Made by a program: the position numbers and the translations under genes. From NCBI GenBank assembly GCA_028292405.1, contig JAQGMJ010000064.1, positions 1 to 34,045 on the forward strand: a stretch of DNA of 34,045 nucleotides, in the 5' to 3' direction. This DNA comes from Betaproteobacteria bacterium (GTDB taxonomy: Bacteria; Pseudomonadota; Gammaproteobacteria; Burkholderiales; JAEUOS01). The notes beneath the pieces were generated by a model, which was not told the DNA's origin, searched no databases, and worked only from the letters and a program-made list of their open reading frames with translations. Below are positions 7,304 to 15,934 of the stretch, in pieces. Position 1 is the first letter of the stretch. Each line of letters opens with the position of its first letter.

Positions 7304-8461
7304 TTAGTTGGTGGAAGCCAGTTCGGATTGCAGCAGCAGCGCGCCGCCGATCACCACCCGCTCGCCCTTGGCCACGCCTTCGCTGGCGTAGGAGAATTCG
7401 CGGTCCTGCACCGCCAGCTTGACCCGCCGCTTGGTGAACTGGCGCGGCGCGGTCTCGATGAACACATAGCTGTACAGGCCCTCGGTGACCAGCGCCGTGT
7501 TGGGCAGGCGCACCGCCTGTTTGCCCTCTTCGGTCAAAAGGGTCACGCGGGCATACATTTCAGGACGCAGCTTGCCCTCGGGGTTGGCAAGGTCGCAGCG
7601 CACCTGCACGCGCCGGGTATCGGCATTGACCACCTGGCCGACGCGCGACACCACGCCGCGGAAAGACTCGCCCGGAAAGGCCTCCACCGAAACGCTCACC
7701 GGCAGGCCGGCCTTGACGGTGGCCAGGTGGCGCTCCGGCAGGTCGACCAGCACCCACAGCTTGGAGAGGTTGGAGACGATGAACAGCGGGTCCGATCCCG
7801 GTTGCACTTCCTGCGAAGGATTGGCTTTGCGGTCGGCGACGATACCGGCGATCGGCGAGCGCAGCGCCAGCCCGGGGCCGTCGCCGGCTGCTGCCGGAGA
7901 GAGGTTTTTCAGGCGTGCGCGGGCGCGCTGGGTTTCGGCCTGCGCCTGGGCATAGTCGGCGGCCGCCGACTCCAGGTCCTTGCGCGGAATTACTTCACCG
8001 TCGAACAGTTTTTGCGAGCGCTCCATCGCCAGGCGCTTGCGCGCTTCGTCGGCCTGCGCCTTGCTGGTGTCGGCGATGGCGGCGGCGAAATCGGGGGCGT
8101 CGATATTGACCAGTACCTGGCCCGCCTTGACCGGGTCGCCGGCAGCCGCCTTCAGGGCGACGATGCGCCCGGCGATCGGCGAGGTGATGCGCGCGGTCAC
8201 GTCTTCATCGTAGGAGACCTTGCCGTTGAGCGGCTCGGCCAGCGGCAACGGCGCGTCCACCGCCGCTTCCATTTTCAGCGCGGAAAGCTGCGGCGCACCC
8301 TCTGCATACTTGATCTCGCCCGGCTTGGCGCTGGCCGGGGGAGCCGCCGCCGCCGACTTGGCTTCGCCTTGCGCCACGCCCTTGCGGTCGCCCGCAAAAT
8401 AGCCCGCCGCGCCGGCCGCGGCCGCCAGCACCAGCACAACCGCCGCGGTGCGCGTGTTCAT
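7304..8461 (-). CDS. czcB: CzcB-type periplasmic adaptor (membrane fusion protein)
   Basis: The 385-residue adaptor has an N-terminal membrane anchor or signal (residues 4-22, Ala/Val rich), then the split lipoyl half (VTARITSPIAGRIVALKAAAGDPVKAGQVLVNID), a helical hairpin (about 125-185, Ala/Glu/Arg rich), the second lipoyl half (LALRSPIAGIVADR), and the beta-barrel and membrane-proximal domains (LWVLVDLPERHLATVKAG; RRVQVRCDLANPEGKLRPEMYARV). It would bridge CzcA and CzcC. There is no N-terminal His-rich metal-binding domain as in plasmid CzcB. Its ATG overlaps the czcC stop as ATGA, so the two are translationally coupled. Confidence 0.92.
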   Translation of the reverse strand: MNTRTAAVVLVLAAAAGAAGYFAGDRKGVAQGEAKSAAAAPPASAKPGEIKYAEGAPQLSALKMEAAVDAPLPLAEPLNGKVSYDEDVTARITSPIAGRIVALKAAAGDPVKAGQVLVNIDAPDFAAAIADTSKAQADEARKRLAMERSQKLFDGEVIPRKDLESAAADYAQAQAETQRARARLKNLSPAAAGDGPGLALRSPIAGIVADRKANPSQEVQPGSDPLFIVSNLSKLWVLVDLPERHLATVKAGLPVSVSVEAFPGESFRGVVSRVGQVVNADTRRVQVRCDLANPEGKLRPEMYARVTLLTEEGKQAVRLPNTALVTEGLYSYVFIETAPRQFTKRRVKLAVQDREFSYASEGVAKGERVVIGGALLLQSELASTN

Positions 8462-9774
8462 TTTTTTTCTCCGTTCATATAGTCTGCGGGCGCCTCGGCG
8501 GAAGACTGCCAGGCCGCCAGGGCCTTGGCATAGTCGGCGCGCGAATTGGCGGCGTCGATCAGCACCGATTTCAGGGTCCGGCGGGCGTCGAGCAGGTCCA
8601 TCACGGCCAGGGCACCGTTCTTGAAGGCGAACTCGGCGGCATCGGCGGACTTTTGCGCCGCCGGCAGCAGGTCGGACTCGAAACGGCCGAGGCGCTCGGC
8701 GGCATTTTCCAGGTCGCTGCGGGCGCGCAGCACGTCGGAGAGGGCCAGGGCGCGAACCCGGTCCAGGCCATCGCGCGCGGCATACCAGTCGGCCTGGGCG
8801 CGGGCGATGCCGCCTTCATTGTTGTTGCGCAGGAACAGCGGCACGCTGACGGAGACGCCGAAGGTATTGCCGGTGCCCAGGGTGTTGCTGTCGGTGACCG
8901 GGTAGTGGTCGTATTGCGCGCCGATCGATACATCGCGGGTGCGCTGCGCCTGCGCCAGGTCGCGCGCCTTGTCGGCGGCGTCGACCCGCGCCTGCGCGGC
9001 GCGCACGTCTGGGCGGCGGTCGATCAAGGCTTCGGCCTGGGCGGCATCCGGCAGGGTATGGGCGGGCCAGGGCGTGACGGCGCGGATTTCGGCGGCCCGG
9101 GCGTCGACACCGATCAGGTAGGCCAGCGTCAGGCGCGCGCGGGAGAGGTCGGCTTGGGCGGCGCGCGCGTCGTTCTGCGCGCGCAGGGCATCGACACGCA
9201 CGCGCGAAACGTCGGACACGGCGAGATCGCCGGCGCGCTGGCGCAATTGCGCGGCATCGACGGTCTTGCCGAACAGTTGCGCTGTGTCTTCGGACGCAAT
9301 CACTTTTTCCTGCGCCGCCAGCAAATCGAAATAGGCGCCGCGCACGGCCAGCAGTTGCTGGCGCCCGATATCGTTCAAATCTTCGCCGGCGGCCTGCTCC
9401 AGGCGCTTGGCGTTTTCCACCCGCAAGCCCAGCTTGTTGCCGCGCTCGAGCAACTGGTCGATGCGCACCGAGCTGTCGAGCGCCTTGCTGCGCGGTCCCC
9501 CGCTGCCGATCCCCAGAGATGGGTTATAACTTCCCACGCCGAGGGTCAACTGCGGGTTGGGCGGCTGCGCCGCCACCTTGACGTCGGCGCTGGCTTGGTC
9601 GAGCGCGCGGCGCGCCATCGCGATGTCGCGGTTCTTGCTCGCCAGCAGGCTTTCCGCCGCCGGCAGGGTAAGTGCGCGCAGATCCGGGGCCGCCTGCGCG
9701 AGCGCATTCGCGCCCTGGGAAACCAGGAACGAAAACAGCGCGCCGCGCAGCAGATTGAAAAGGGGGTAGTTCAT
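8458..9774 (-). CDS. czcC: CzcC-type outer-membrane efflux channel
   Basis: The 438-residue TolC-like protein has a signal peptide (about residues 1-27, ending ANALA-QAA), then two repeats of long coiled helices with the OEP family pattern (LTLPAAESLLASKNRDIAMARRALDQA; later RRPDVRAAQARVDAADKARDLAQAQ). Beta-strand segments that form the barrel are visible (DVSIGAQYDHY; FGVSVSVPLFLRNNNEGG). It is the exit duct of the tripartite pump. It is the first gene of the operon and overlaps czcB by 4 bases. No metal-sensing two-component system or repressor gene lies next to it in the window. Confidence 0.92.
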   Translation of the reverse strand: MNYPLFNLLRGALFSFLVSQGANALAQAAPDLRALTLPAAESLLASKNRDIAMARRALDQASADVKVAAQPPNPQLTLGVGSYNPSLGIGSGGPRSKALDSSVRIDQLLERGNKLGLRVENAKRLEQAAGEDLNDIGRQQLLAVRGAYFDLLAAQEKVIASEDTAQLFGKTVDAAQLRQRAGDLAVSDVSRVRVDALRAQNDARAAQADLSRARLTLAYLIGVDARAAEIRAVTPWPAHTLPDAAQAEALIDRRPDVRAAQARVDAADKARDLAQAQRTRDVSIGAQYDHYPVTDSNTLGTGNTFGVSVSVPLFLRNNNEGGIARAQADWYAARDGLDRVRALALSDVLRARSDLENAAERLGRFESDLLPAAQKSADAAEFAFKNGALAVMDLLDARRTLKSVLIDAANSRADYAKALAAWQSSAEAPADYMNGEKK

Positions 9775-9834
9775 CGCGGGCGCAAGTATACTTCGAGATA
9801 ATTGCGCATTCGCGTAAGGTGTTTGTGAAACAAG

Positions 9835-9855
9835 GTAAAAAGGACCACTTTTTAC
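9835..9855. promoter_or_regulatory. inverted repeat between czcC and tsaD, possible operator
   Basis: GTAAAAAG (9835-9842) and CTTTTTAC (9848-9855) are a perfect 8-base inverted repeat with a 5-base spacer, 61 bases upstream of the czcC ATG in the 194-base divergent gap (9775-9968). A second, looser pair, CCCCT...AGGGG, lies just to the right. Spacing is suitable for a dimeric regulator, but no regulator is identified. Confidence 0.45.
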
Positions 9856-9968
9856 ACCCCTGAAATGTGTGTGAAAAAGGGGTCACAAGGACACGCGTAG
9901 TCCTTCCTCCTCATCGGGCCGCATGGTGCTGCAATGCACACGTTGAAATTACGAGAAACGAATCACTG

Positions 9969-11036
9969 GTGTTGATCCTCGGCATCGAGTCTTCCTGCGA
10001 CGAAACCGGCATCGCGCTCTACGACACCGCGCTCGGCGCCGGCACGCCGGCAGCCGGCCTGCTGGCGCACGCCCTGCATTCGCAGGTGCGCATGCACCAG
10101 GACTACGGTGGTGTGGTGCCCGAACTGGCTTCGCGCGACCACATCCGCCGCCTGCTGCCGCTCACCCGCGTGGTGCTGAAGGAAGCCGGCAAGACCCTGG
10201 CCGAGATCGACGCTGTCGCCTACACCCGCGGTCCCGGCCTGGCCGGCGCCCTGCTGGTGGGCGCGGCCGCCGGCAGCGCGCTGGCGATGGCGCTGGGCAT
10301 TCCCGCCATCGGCGTGCACCACCTCGAAGGCCATCTGCTGTCGCCGCTGCTCGCAGCCGACCCGCCGGCCTTTCCCTTCGTTGCCCTGCTGGTGTCGGGC
10401 GGCCATACACAACTGATGCGCGTCGAGGGCGTCGGCCGCTACGAGTTGCTGGGGGAGACCGTGGACGACGCCGCCGGCGAAGCCTTCGACAAAAGCGCCA
10501 AGTTGCTTGGGCTCTCGTACCCCGGCGGCCCGGCCTTGAGCAAACTGGCGCAGGAAGGCCAGGTCGGCCGCTACAAGCTGCCGCGGCCGATGCTAGGCAG
10601 CGCCGACCTCAACTTCAGCTTCAGCGGCCTGAAAACCGCCGTGCTAACCGTCGTCCGCAAAGATGGCCTGGAGGATACGGCGCACACGCAAGCTCGCGCC
10701 GACTTGGCCCGCGCGGTGGAAGAAGCGATCACCGACGTGCTCACCGCGAAATCGATTTCCGCATTGCAGCAAACCGGACTGAAGCGACTGGTCGTGGCAG
10801 GCGGTGTCAGCGCCAACCATCGCCTGCGTTCACGGCTCGACGCTGCCGCGGCGAAACTGGACGCTCGTGTTTATTACCCTGAACTGGCTTTGTGCACCGA
10901 CAACGGCGCGATGATCGCCTATGCCGGCGCCTGCCGTTTGCAGTTGCAGGCGGCAGCCGGGGGGTTCGAGGCCGGGCCCTATCGCTTCGACATCAAGCCG
11001 CGCTGGGATCTGAACAGCACCGCGATCGGCGCCTGA
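9969..11036 (+). CDS. tsaD: TsaD, tRNA threonylcarbamoyladenosine transferase
   Basis: The 355-residue protein transfers the threonylcarbamoyl group to A37 of ANN-decoding tRNAs, with TsaB and TsaE. It opens [19 protein letters not shown]. The metal-site motif HHLEGH (H118, H122) and D311 in [12 protein letters not shown] are intact, as is [10 protein letters not shown]. The start was set at GTG 9969, where the family N-terminus begins; an upstream ATG at 9867 in the same frame would add 34 residues with no family likeness, and TTG at 9972 is also possible. It is divergent from the czc operon and convergent with plsY. Confidence 0.94.
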   Translation: MLILGIESSCDETGIALYDTALGAGTPAAGLLAHALHSQVRMHQDYGGVVPELASRDHIRRLLPLTRVVLKEAGKTLAEIDAVAYTRGPGLAGALLVGAAAGSALAMALGIPAIGVHHLEGHLLSPLLAADPPAFPFVALLVSGGHTQLMRVEGVGRYELLGETVDDAAGEAFDKSAKLLGLSYPGGPALSKLAQEGQVGRYKLPRPMLGSADLNFSFSGLKTAVLTVVRKDGLEDTAHTQARADLARAVEEAITDVLTAKSISALQQTGLKRLVVAGGVSANHRLRSRLDAAAAKLDARVYYPELALCTDNGAMIAYAGACRLQLQAAAGGFEAGPYRFDIKPRWDLNSTAIGA

Positions 11037-11058
11037 TCACGCTTAAGGGGCCGCGGCC

Positions 11059-11715
11059 TCAGCGCGCTTTCTTCACCCTGGCCGGCTTGTGCAGCGTTTC
11101 GACAGCGGCCGGCTTGTCCCTGCCGCCCAGGCGCGACTCTTTCCCGGCGAGCAGCTTTTCGATGTTGCCGCGATGGCGCCAGACCAGCAGCAGCGACATC
11201 ACGACGATCGCCAGGGTGGTGATGTCCGGGTCCCAGAACAGGGTGTGGTAAATCGGCGCCATCACCGCCGCGACGATTGCCGCCAGCGAGGAGTAACGGA
11301 ACACGGCGGCAACGATGATCCAGGTGAGCAGCGTGGCGGCGCCCAGCCAGGGGTCCAGCGCAAGCAGGATGCCCAGGGCCGTGGCCACGCCCTTGCCGCC
11401 CTGGAAGCGGAAAAACACCGGGTAAAGGTGGCCCAGGAAGACCGCCAGCGCCACCAGGGCGATGCCGGCATCGCCCACCCCGTAGCGCGGGCCGAACTGC
11501 CCCGCCAGCCAGACCGCCAGCCCGCCCTTGGCGGCGTCGCCCAGGAGCGTGAGCACGGCGGCGGCCTTGTTGCCGGAGCGCAGCACATTGGTGGCGCCGG
11601 GGTTTTTCGAGCCGTAGGTGCGCGGGTCGGACAGGCCATACGCCTTGCTGACCACCACGGCGAACGACACCGAGCCGATCAGATAAGCAATGACACCAAA
11701 CAAGAGAGTCTCCAT
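11059..11715 (-). CDS. plsY: PlsY, acyl-phosphate:glycerol-3-phosphate acyltransferase
   Basis: The 218-residue inner-membrane enzyme makes 1-acyl-glycerol-3-phosphate in phospholipid synthesis. The family motifs are present: [11 protein letters not shown] after TM1, [18 protein letters not shown] (phosphate-binding loop), and [22 protein letters not shown]. Five to six hydrophobic segments are visible. The C-terminal 30 residues are a basic tail (...[23 protein letters not shown]), longer than in many PlsY. The gene diverges from folB across a 65-base gap with no confident promoter. Confidence 0.95.
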   Translation of the reverse strand: METLLFGVIAYLIGSVSFAVVVSKAYGLSDPRTYGSKNPGATNVLRSGNKAAAVLTLLGDAAKGGLAVWLAGQFGPRYGVGDAGIALVALAVFLGHLYPVFFRFQGGKGVATALGILLALDPWLGAATLLTWIIVAAVFRYSSLAAIVAAVMAPIYHTLFWDPDITTLAIVVMSLLLVWRHRGNIEKLLAGKESRLGGRDKPAAVETLHKPARVKKAR

Positions 11716-11780
11716 ACTTATCTTTTAGAATGCCTTACTCTGGTTTCCCTGCGCGATTTTAACAACACCCAGCCAACAAC

Positions 11781-12131
11781 ATGGACCTGATCTTCATCCG
11801 CGATTTGCGGATCACCACCATCGTCGGCGATTACGCGCGCGAACGCACCAATCCGCAGCCGATCATCTTCGACATCGAATACGCGATTCCCGGCACCGAG
11901 GTGTACGAATCGGACAAGCTGGTCAACACCATCAACTACGCCGCCGTCTGCTCCTGGGTGCAGCGCGAATGCGACACCCATCACTTCAAGCTGCTCGAGC
12001 GCATGGCAGACCACCTGGCTCGCGGCATCATCATCGAATTCGGCACGCCCTATGTGAAACTGGCGGTGGCCAAGCTGGGCATCATCAAGGGGGTGAGGCA
12101 AGTGGGCGTAATGGTGGAACGCCGCGCCTGA
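11781..12131 (+). CDS. folB: FolB, dihydroneopterin aldolase
   Basis: The 116-residue protein is of the FolB/FolX tunnel-fold family: MDLIFIRDLRITTIVGDYARERTNPQPIIFDIEYAI is the N-terminal signature, with the conserved Glu in ARER, and KLGIIKGVRQVGVMVER is the C-terminal motif with the catalytic-region Lys. It cleaves 7,8-dihydroneopterin to the pterin precursor of folate. The classic GxxxxE pattern is IVGDYARE here. The gene is divergent from plsY and ends 10 bases before the convergent ybaK. Confidence 0.92.
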   Translation: MDLIFIRDLRITTIVGDYARERTNPQPIIFDIEYAIPGTEVYESDKLVNTINYAAVCSWVQRECDTHHFKLLERMADHLARGIIIEFGTPYVKLAVAKLGIIKGVRQVGVMVERRA

Positions 12132-12141
12132 AGCAGGCCGC

Positions 12142-12633
12142 TCAATCCTGCAGCGCGCACTCGACCTCGGTGGCATCGAGGGTCCGCAGGAGTTCCCCGG
12201 GCGCGATGCCCACCAGAAAGCCGCGGCGCCCGCCGTTGATGTAAATCTTCTCCAGGCCGAAAATGCTTTTCTCGGCGTACACCGGCATCGCCTTGCGCAC
12301 GCCGAAGGGCGAAGTGCCGCCGACCTGGTAGCCGGAATGCCGGCTTGCCACCTCCGGCTTGCAAGGCTCGATGCTTTTCAATCCGGCCTGGCGCGCCAGG
12401 TTCTTGGTCGACACCTTGCGGTCGCCGTGCATCAGCACCAGCAGCGGCTTGGCGTCCTGGTCCTGCATCACCAGGGTTTTCACCACCGCATGCTCGTCCA
12501 CCCGGAGTTCGCGCGCCGACACCTCGGTGCCGCCGTGTTCCTCGTATTGATAAGAGTGCTCGGTATAGGTCACCTTGTGCTGCTTCAGGAACGCTGTGGC
12601 CGGGGTTTCCGAGACGTGCTGTTTTTTCGCCAT
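12142..12633 (-). CDS. ybaK: YbaK/EbsC-type Cys-tRNA(Pro) deacylase
   Basis: The 163-residue protein contains a complete YbaK/ProX editing domain. It starts MAKKQHVSETPATAFLKQHKV. Hallmarks are VVKTLVM (with the conserved Lys), LMHGDRKVSTKNLARQAG and the loop GGTSPFGVRKAMPVYAE. The family hydrolyses Cys-tRNA(Pro) formed by mischarging. Length is as expected. The gene lies between the convergent folB and the co-directional xerD, with a 70-base gap to xerD. Confidence 0.93.
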   Translation of the reverse strand: MAKKQHVSETPATAFLKQHKVTYTEHSYQYEEHGGTEVSARELRVDEHAVVKTLVMQDQDAKPLLVLMHGDRKVSTKNLARQAGLKSIEPCKPEVASRHSGYQVGGTSPFGVRKAMPVYAEKSIFGLEKIYINGGRRGFLVGIAPGELLRTLDATEVECALQD

Positions 12634-12703
12634 ATGATCAGAAGCGCCAAGCGCGAACGCAGATGACGGATTTTAACGCTCGCCTTGACGTTAGCCCCAA
12701 TGT

Positions 12704-13606
12704 TTACCCGCGCGGATGATGTTTCGCATGCAACTCCTTCAGGCGCGCCTGGGCGACGTGGGTATAGATCTGCGTGGTCGAGATGTCGGCATGACCCAAC
12801 AGCATTTGCACCACCCGCAGGTCGGCGCCGTGGTTGAGCAAATGGGTGGCGAAGGCGTGGCGCAGGGTGTGGGGTGAAAGCGAGGCAGCGGGAATGCCGG
12901 CGATGGCGCCGTATTTTTTCACCGAGTGCCAAAAGTTGTGCCGCGTCATGCCCGTGCCGCGCGCGGTGACGAACAGCGCATCGTCGGCGCGCGCGCCGAG
13001 CAGCGCCGGCCTGCCCTCCTCCAGGTAGCGGCTGATCCAGTCCGCCGCTTCCTCGCCAAAAGGCACCAGGCGCGTCTTGCCGCCCTTGCCGGAGGTGATG
13101 CGTACGACGTTGTCGGTCATGCTGGCCTCGATGGTTTTCACCGTCACCAGTTCGGAGACGCGCAGGCCGCTGGCGTAAAGCAATTCCAGCATGGCGCGGT
13201 CACGCAGGCCGACCGGGTTGCCCAGGTCGGGCGCGGCCAGCAAGGCTTCGACGTTGCCTTCGGACAGCACCTTGGGAAAGCGCTGCGCCTGCTTGGCCGA
13301 GTCGAGGTTCACCGTGGGGTCGGAGGCGCGCTTGTTCTGGCGCACCATCCAGCGATACAGCCGGCGCAGGGCGGAAAGCCGCCGGTTGGCACTGCTGCCC
13401 TTGGCGCCGGCGGCGAAACGCGCGCTGACGTAGGCGCTCAAATCGCCCTCGTCGGCGTCGGCCAGGCTACGGCCATGGGCGGACAGCCAGGCGGCCAGTT
13501 GCCCGAGGTCGCGGCGATAGGCTTCGAGCGAAAGTTTCGCCAGGCCATCCTCCAGCCAGAGTGCGTCGCAGAATTCGTCGACCAGTTCGCCGTCGGCGAG
13601 ACTCAT
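12704..13606 (-). CDS. xerD: XerD, site-specific tyrosine recombinase
   Basis: A 300-residue recombinase resolving chromosome dimers at dif with XerC and FtsK. The N-terminal SAM-like domain (residues 8-90, VDEFCDALWLEDGLAKLSLEAYRRDL) fits XerD rather than XerC. All catalytic residues are visible: R149 (ASGLRVSEL), K174 in GKGGK, H246 and R249 (SPHTLRHAFATH), H272 (GHADISTTQIY) and Y281. The ATG at 13606 gives the 300-residue family length. In-frame ATGs at 13642, 13645, 13654 and 13657 would add 12-17 residues; the outer ones have a GGGAT-type SD, so a slightly longer protein is possible. Confidence 0.92.
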   Translation of the reverse strand: MSLADGELVDEFCDALWLEDGLAKLSLEAYRRDLGQLAAWLSAHGRSLADADEGDLSAYVSARFAAGAKGSSANRRLSALRRLYRWMVRQNKRASDPTVNLDSAKQAQRFPKVLSEGNVEALLAAPDLGNPVGLRDRAMLELLYASGLRVSELVTVKTIEASMTDNVVRITSGKGGKTRLVPFGEEAADWISRYLEEGRPALLGARADDALFVTARGTGMTRHNFWHSVKKYGAIAGIPAASLSPHTLRHAFATHLLNHGADLRVVQMLLGHADISTTQIYTHVAQARLKELHAKHHPRG

Positions 13607-13759
13607 GGCGCTGTTGGCGGGAGCGGGATCGGCGACATGCATCATGGGCGACATCATGCCGCAAAATCCCGGCACAAGCACCTTGACAACGTCCAGCCGG
13701 CCCGGCCAGCATGCGGACATAGCCGCCGCAACCGCGCGCCCGCCACACAGGAGCCCCAC

Positions 13760-14230
13760 ATGTCGCCCCAGGTTACCGACGCCCTGCTCGCTTACCTTCA
13801 TTTCATTTCCATCTTCGCCACCTTCGGCATGCTGTGCGCCGAACTGGTGCTGTGCCGCGGCCCGCTGGTGGCGGCGCAGGTGCAGCGCCTGGCGCGCATC
13901 GACATCGCCTATTTCGCCTGCGCCATGGCGGTGCTGGCCACCGGCCTGCTGCGCCTGTTTTTCGGCGCCAAAGGTGTTGCCTTTTATTTGCATAACCCGG
14001 TGTTCCACGCCAAGCTCGGGCTGTTTGTCCTGGTCGGCTTGCTGTCTGTCCCGCCGACCCTGCGCTTCATCGCCTGGCGCAAGCGCATGAAGGAAAACGA
14101 GCAGGCGACGGTCACCGTCGCCGAAGCAAAAAGCGCCGCGCGCCTCATCCACATCGAACTGGCGCTGTTGGCAATTATTCCGCTGCTTGCCGTGTTGATG
14201 GCGCGAGGGGTAGGAATCAAGGCTATTTGA
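13760..14230 (+). CDS. DUF2214-like small integral membrane protein
   Basis: The 156-residue protein has four hydrophobic segments (about residues 8-28, 47-68, 83-100, 132-150), starting MSPQVTDALLAYLHFISIFATFGML. It resembles the DUF2214 family by layout and by the HFISIF and TGLLRLFFGAKG segments; the function of that family is not known to me. The start has a good SD (ACAGGAG, 7 bases before the ATG); the frame is open far upstream but only as antisense to xerD. Its 3' end overlaps the convergent methyltransferase gene by 8 bases. Confidence 0.8.
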   Translation: MSPQVTDALLAYLHFISIFATFGMLCAELVLCRGPLVAAQVQRLARIDIAYFACAMAVLATGLLRLFFGAKGVAFYLHNPVFHAKLGLFVLVGLLSVPPTLRFIAWRKRMKENEQATVTVAEAKSAARLIHIELALLAIIPLLAVLMARGVGIKAI

Positions 14231-14708
14231 CCGCGATCCCCTCGTGCGCCAGCAGCCAGCGCTTGATGTCGAGGTGAAAAGCGCCGCTGCTTGCATCGCC
14301 GAAGCCGCCCAGGCCATTGGCAGCCAGCACGCGATGACAGGGGATCAGCAGCGAAAACCAGTTGGCGCCGCAGGCGCCGCCCACCGCGCGCGGGCCGCTG
14401 CGGATGCGCCGCGCCACGTCGCCATAAGACAGCGTATGCCCGTTGGGAATCGCCGAAATCTCACTCCACACGCGGCGCTGGAATTCGCTGCCGCGCTCGG
14501 CCAGCGGCAGCTCGAACACATGCGCCGGGTCGCGCAGGTAGGCGCGGATCTGCCGCACGACTTCGCGCGCCAACACGCTCCTCGGCGCCTGCGCGCGAAA
14601 CGAGGCCGGCAGGTACACGGTCTCGGCCACCTCGCCGTCAGCCAGGCGCACCCCGATATGGGCGAAGGGCGCCGCCACCACGGCATCGAAACGCAGCAAC
14701 TCCGGCAT
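14223..14708 (-). CDS. ogt: methylated-DNA--cysteine S-methyltransferase (Ogt/AGT)
   Basis: A 161-residue suicide repair enzyme for O6-alkylguanine. The acceptor motif PCHRV is intact (C124), preceded by AVGGACGANWFSLLI and followed by NGLGGFGDASSGAFHLDIKRWLLAHEG. The helix-turn-helix region is SEFQRRVWSEISAIPNGHTLSYGDVARRI with the Tyr and Arg used for base flipping. The segment before the acceptor reads GANWFSLLIPCHRV, where most relatives have an Asn-Pro step; this is a local variation, not a loss of the active site. The N-terminal domain (1-65) is short. Gene symbol by family, not by proven orthology. Confidence 0.88.
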   Translation of the reverse strand: MPELLRFDAVVAAPFAHIGVRLADGEVAETVYLPASFRAQAPRSVLAREVVRQIRAYLRDPAHVFELPLAERGSEFQRRVWSEISAIPNGHTLSYGDVARRIRSGPRAVGGACGANWFSLLIPCHRVLAANGLGGFGDASSGAFHLDIKRWLLAHEGIAVK

Positions 14709-14817
14709 TGCCTATATCCCATTGTTGGTCCGAAAATATTATCGCCCAAACACCGGCGGCGCGGATGGTAAGCTAGGCGCCGCAAAATCTGCATCCCCCA
14801 ATCCAAGGAGACACAGC

Positions 14818-15792
14818 ATGCCCAAGGCAATCCGCATCCATAAAAACGGCGGCCCCGAAGTCCTTAACTGGGAAGACGTCGCTGTAGGCGACCCCGGCCC
14901 CGGCGAGGTCCGCATCAAGCAGCACGCGGTCGGCCTGAATTTTATCGACGTTTATTTCCGCACCGGTCTCTACCCGCAGCCCCTGCCTGCCGGCCTGGGC
15001 ATGGAAGCCGCAGGCGTAATCGAAGCCGTCGGCGACGGCGTCACCCACGTCAAGGCCGGCGACCGCGTTGCCTATGCCGGCGGCCCCACCGGCGCCTACG
15101 CCGAAGTGCGCGTGATGCCCGCCGGCCCGCTGATCAAGCTGCCCGACGCCATCAGCTTCGAAACCGGCGCGGCGATGATGCTGCAAGGCATGACGGTGCG
15201 TTACCTGATCAAGAAGTCCTACCCCGTCAAGGCCGGCGAGACCGTGCTGCTGCACGCCGCCGCCGGCGGCATCGGCCTGATCGCCTGCCAGTGGCTTAAA
15301 AGCCTCGGCGTCACCGTGATCGGCACCGTCTCCAGCGCCGAAAAAGCCGCACTGGCCAAGGCCCACGGCTGCACCCACACCATCAACTACACCACCGAAG
15401 ACTTCACCGCGAAGGTGAAAGAACTCACCGGCGGCAAGGGCGTGCCGGTGGTTTACGACTCGATCGGCAAGGATACCTGGGAAGGCTCGCTGAACTGCCT
15501 GCAGCCGCTCGGCCACATGATCACCTTCGGCAACGCCTCCGGCCCGGTGCCGCCGGTGGCGCTCACCAGCCTGTCGGCCAAAGGCTCGATCTACGTGCAG
15601 CGCCCGACGCTCAACACCTACGCCTCGCGCCGCGACTGGCTTGAAGAAATGGCCGGCGACCTGATCGACGCCGTCACCACCGGCAAGGTAAAGATCGAGA
15701 TCAACCAGCGCGTCGCCCTGAAAGACGCCGGCCAAGCCCAAGCCGCCCTCGAAGCCCGCAAGACCACCGGCTGCACCGTACTCATGCCGTAA
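14818..15792 (+). CDS. qor: NADPH:quinone oxidoreductase (zeta-crystallin type MDR)
   Basis: The 324-residue protein is of the zinc-free medium-chain dehydrogenase family. It starts MPKAIRIHKNGGPEVLNWEDV, has the quinone oxidoreductase motif VGLNFIDVYFRTGLYPQPLP, and the NADPH-binding Rossmann motif HAAAGGIGLIACQWLKSLG (about residues 145-163). The zinc-ligand Cys cluster is absent. The SD AAGGAG sits 9 bases before the ATG. It reduces quinones with NADPH, giving semiquinones in known members. The gene is alone between the divergent repair gene and a strong terminator. Confidence 0.93.
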   Translation: MPKAIRIHKNGGPEVLNWEDVAVGDPGPGEVRIKQHAVGLNFIDVYFRTGLYPQPLPAGLGMEAAGVIEAVGDGVTHVKAGDRVAYAGGPTGAYAEVRVMPAGPLIKLPDAISFETGAAMMLQGMTVRYLIKKSYPVKAGETVLLHAAAGGIGLIACQWLKSLGVTVIGTVSSAEKAALAKAHGCTHTINYTTEDFTAKVKELTGGKGVPVVYDSIGKDTWEGSLNCLQPLGHMITFGNASGPVPPVALTSLSAKGSIYVQRPTLNTYASRRDWLEEMAGDLIDAVTTGKVKIEINQRVALKDAGQAQAALEARKTTGCTVLMP

Positions 15793-15795
15793 CAA

Positions 15796-15933
15796 CGTAG
15801 CCACCGGTGGAAAACAAATAGCCCGCGCAAGCGGGCTATTTGTTCCTAGCAGTTCTGTCCTAAAAAATCGTCCGGCTCCGCCGGCGATTTTGCCTGTGCA
15901 GTCCACTCAAAAGTAGGTGTGTACTTTTGAGTG
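15796..15933 (-). repeat. copy A of a composite 3'-end repeat element (after spoT)
   Basis: A 138-base unit sharing its whole layout with 22304-22441. Read on the minus strand it starts two bases after the spoT stop. Hairpin 1 is ACTCAAAAGTA / TACTTTTGAGT (arms 15922-15932 and 15905-15915). Hairpin 2 is AAAATCG-CCGGC / GCCGG-a-CGATTTT followed by T (15862-15891), a rho-independent terminator. Then comes the GCCCGC tetraloop hairpin. The core 72 bases (15862-15933) differ from copy B at 6 positions. Confidence 0.85.
15813..15844. terminator. perfect 14-bp hairpin after qor
   Basis: AACAAATAGCCCGC (15813-15826), loop GCAA, then GCGGGCTATTTGTT (15831-15844): a perfect stem with T-rich ends on both strands and a GNRA-type tetraloop on the plus strand. 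It ends qor and may also back up spoT. It is part of the larger repeated unit at 15796-15933. Confidence 0.88.
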
Positions 15934-15934
15934 A

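Noticed and set aside
9867..9968. Upstream extension of tsaD from ATG 9867
   Set aside because: The extra 34 residues have no TsaD likeness, and the conserved N-terminus begins at 9969.
11037..11058. Palindromic GGCCGCGGCC between tsaD and plsY as a terminator
   Set aside because: Short, with no T-run; likely chance in GC-rich sequence.
13607..14317. Long N-terminal extension of the xerD frame
   Set aside because: Recombinase likeness starts only near 13606, and the extension is antisense to the DUF2214 gene, which has its own SD and membrane segments.
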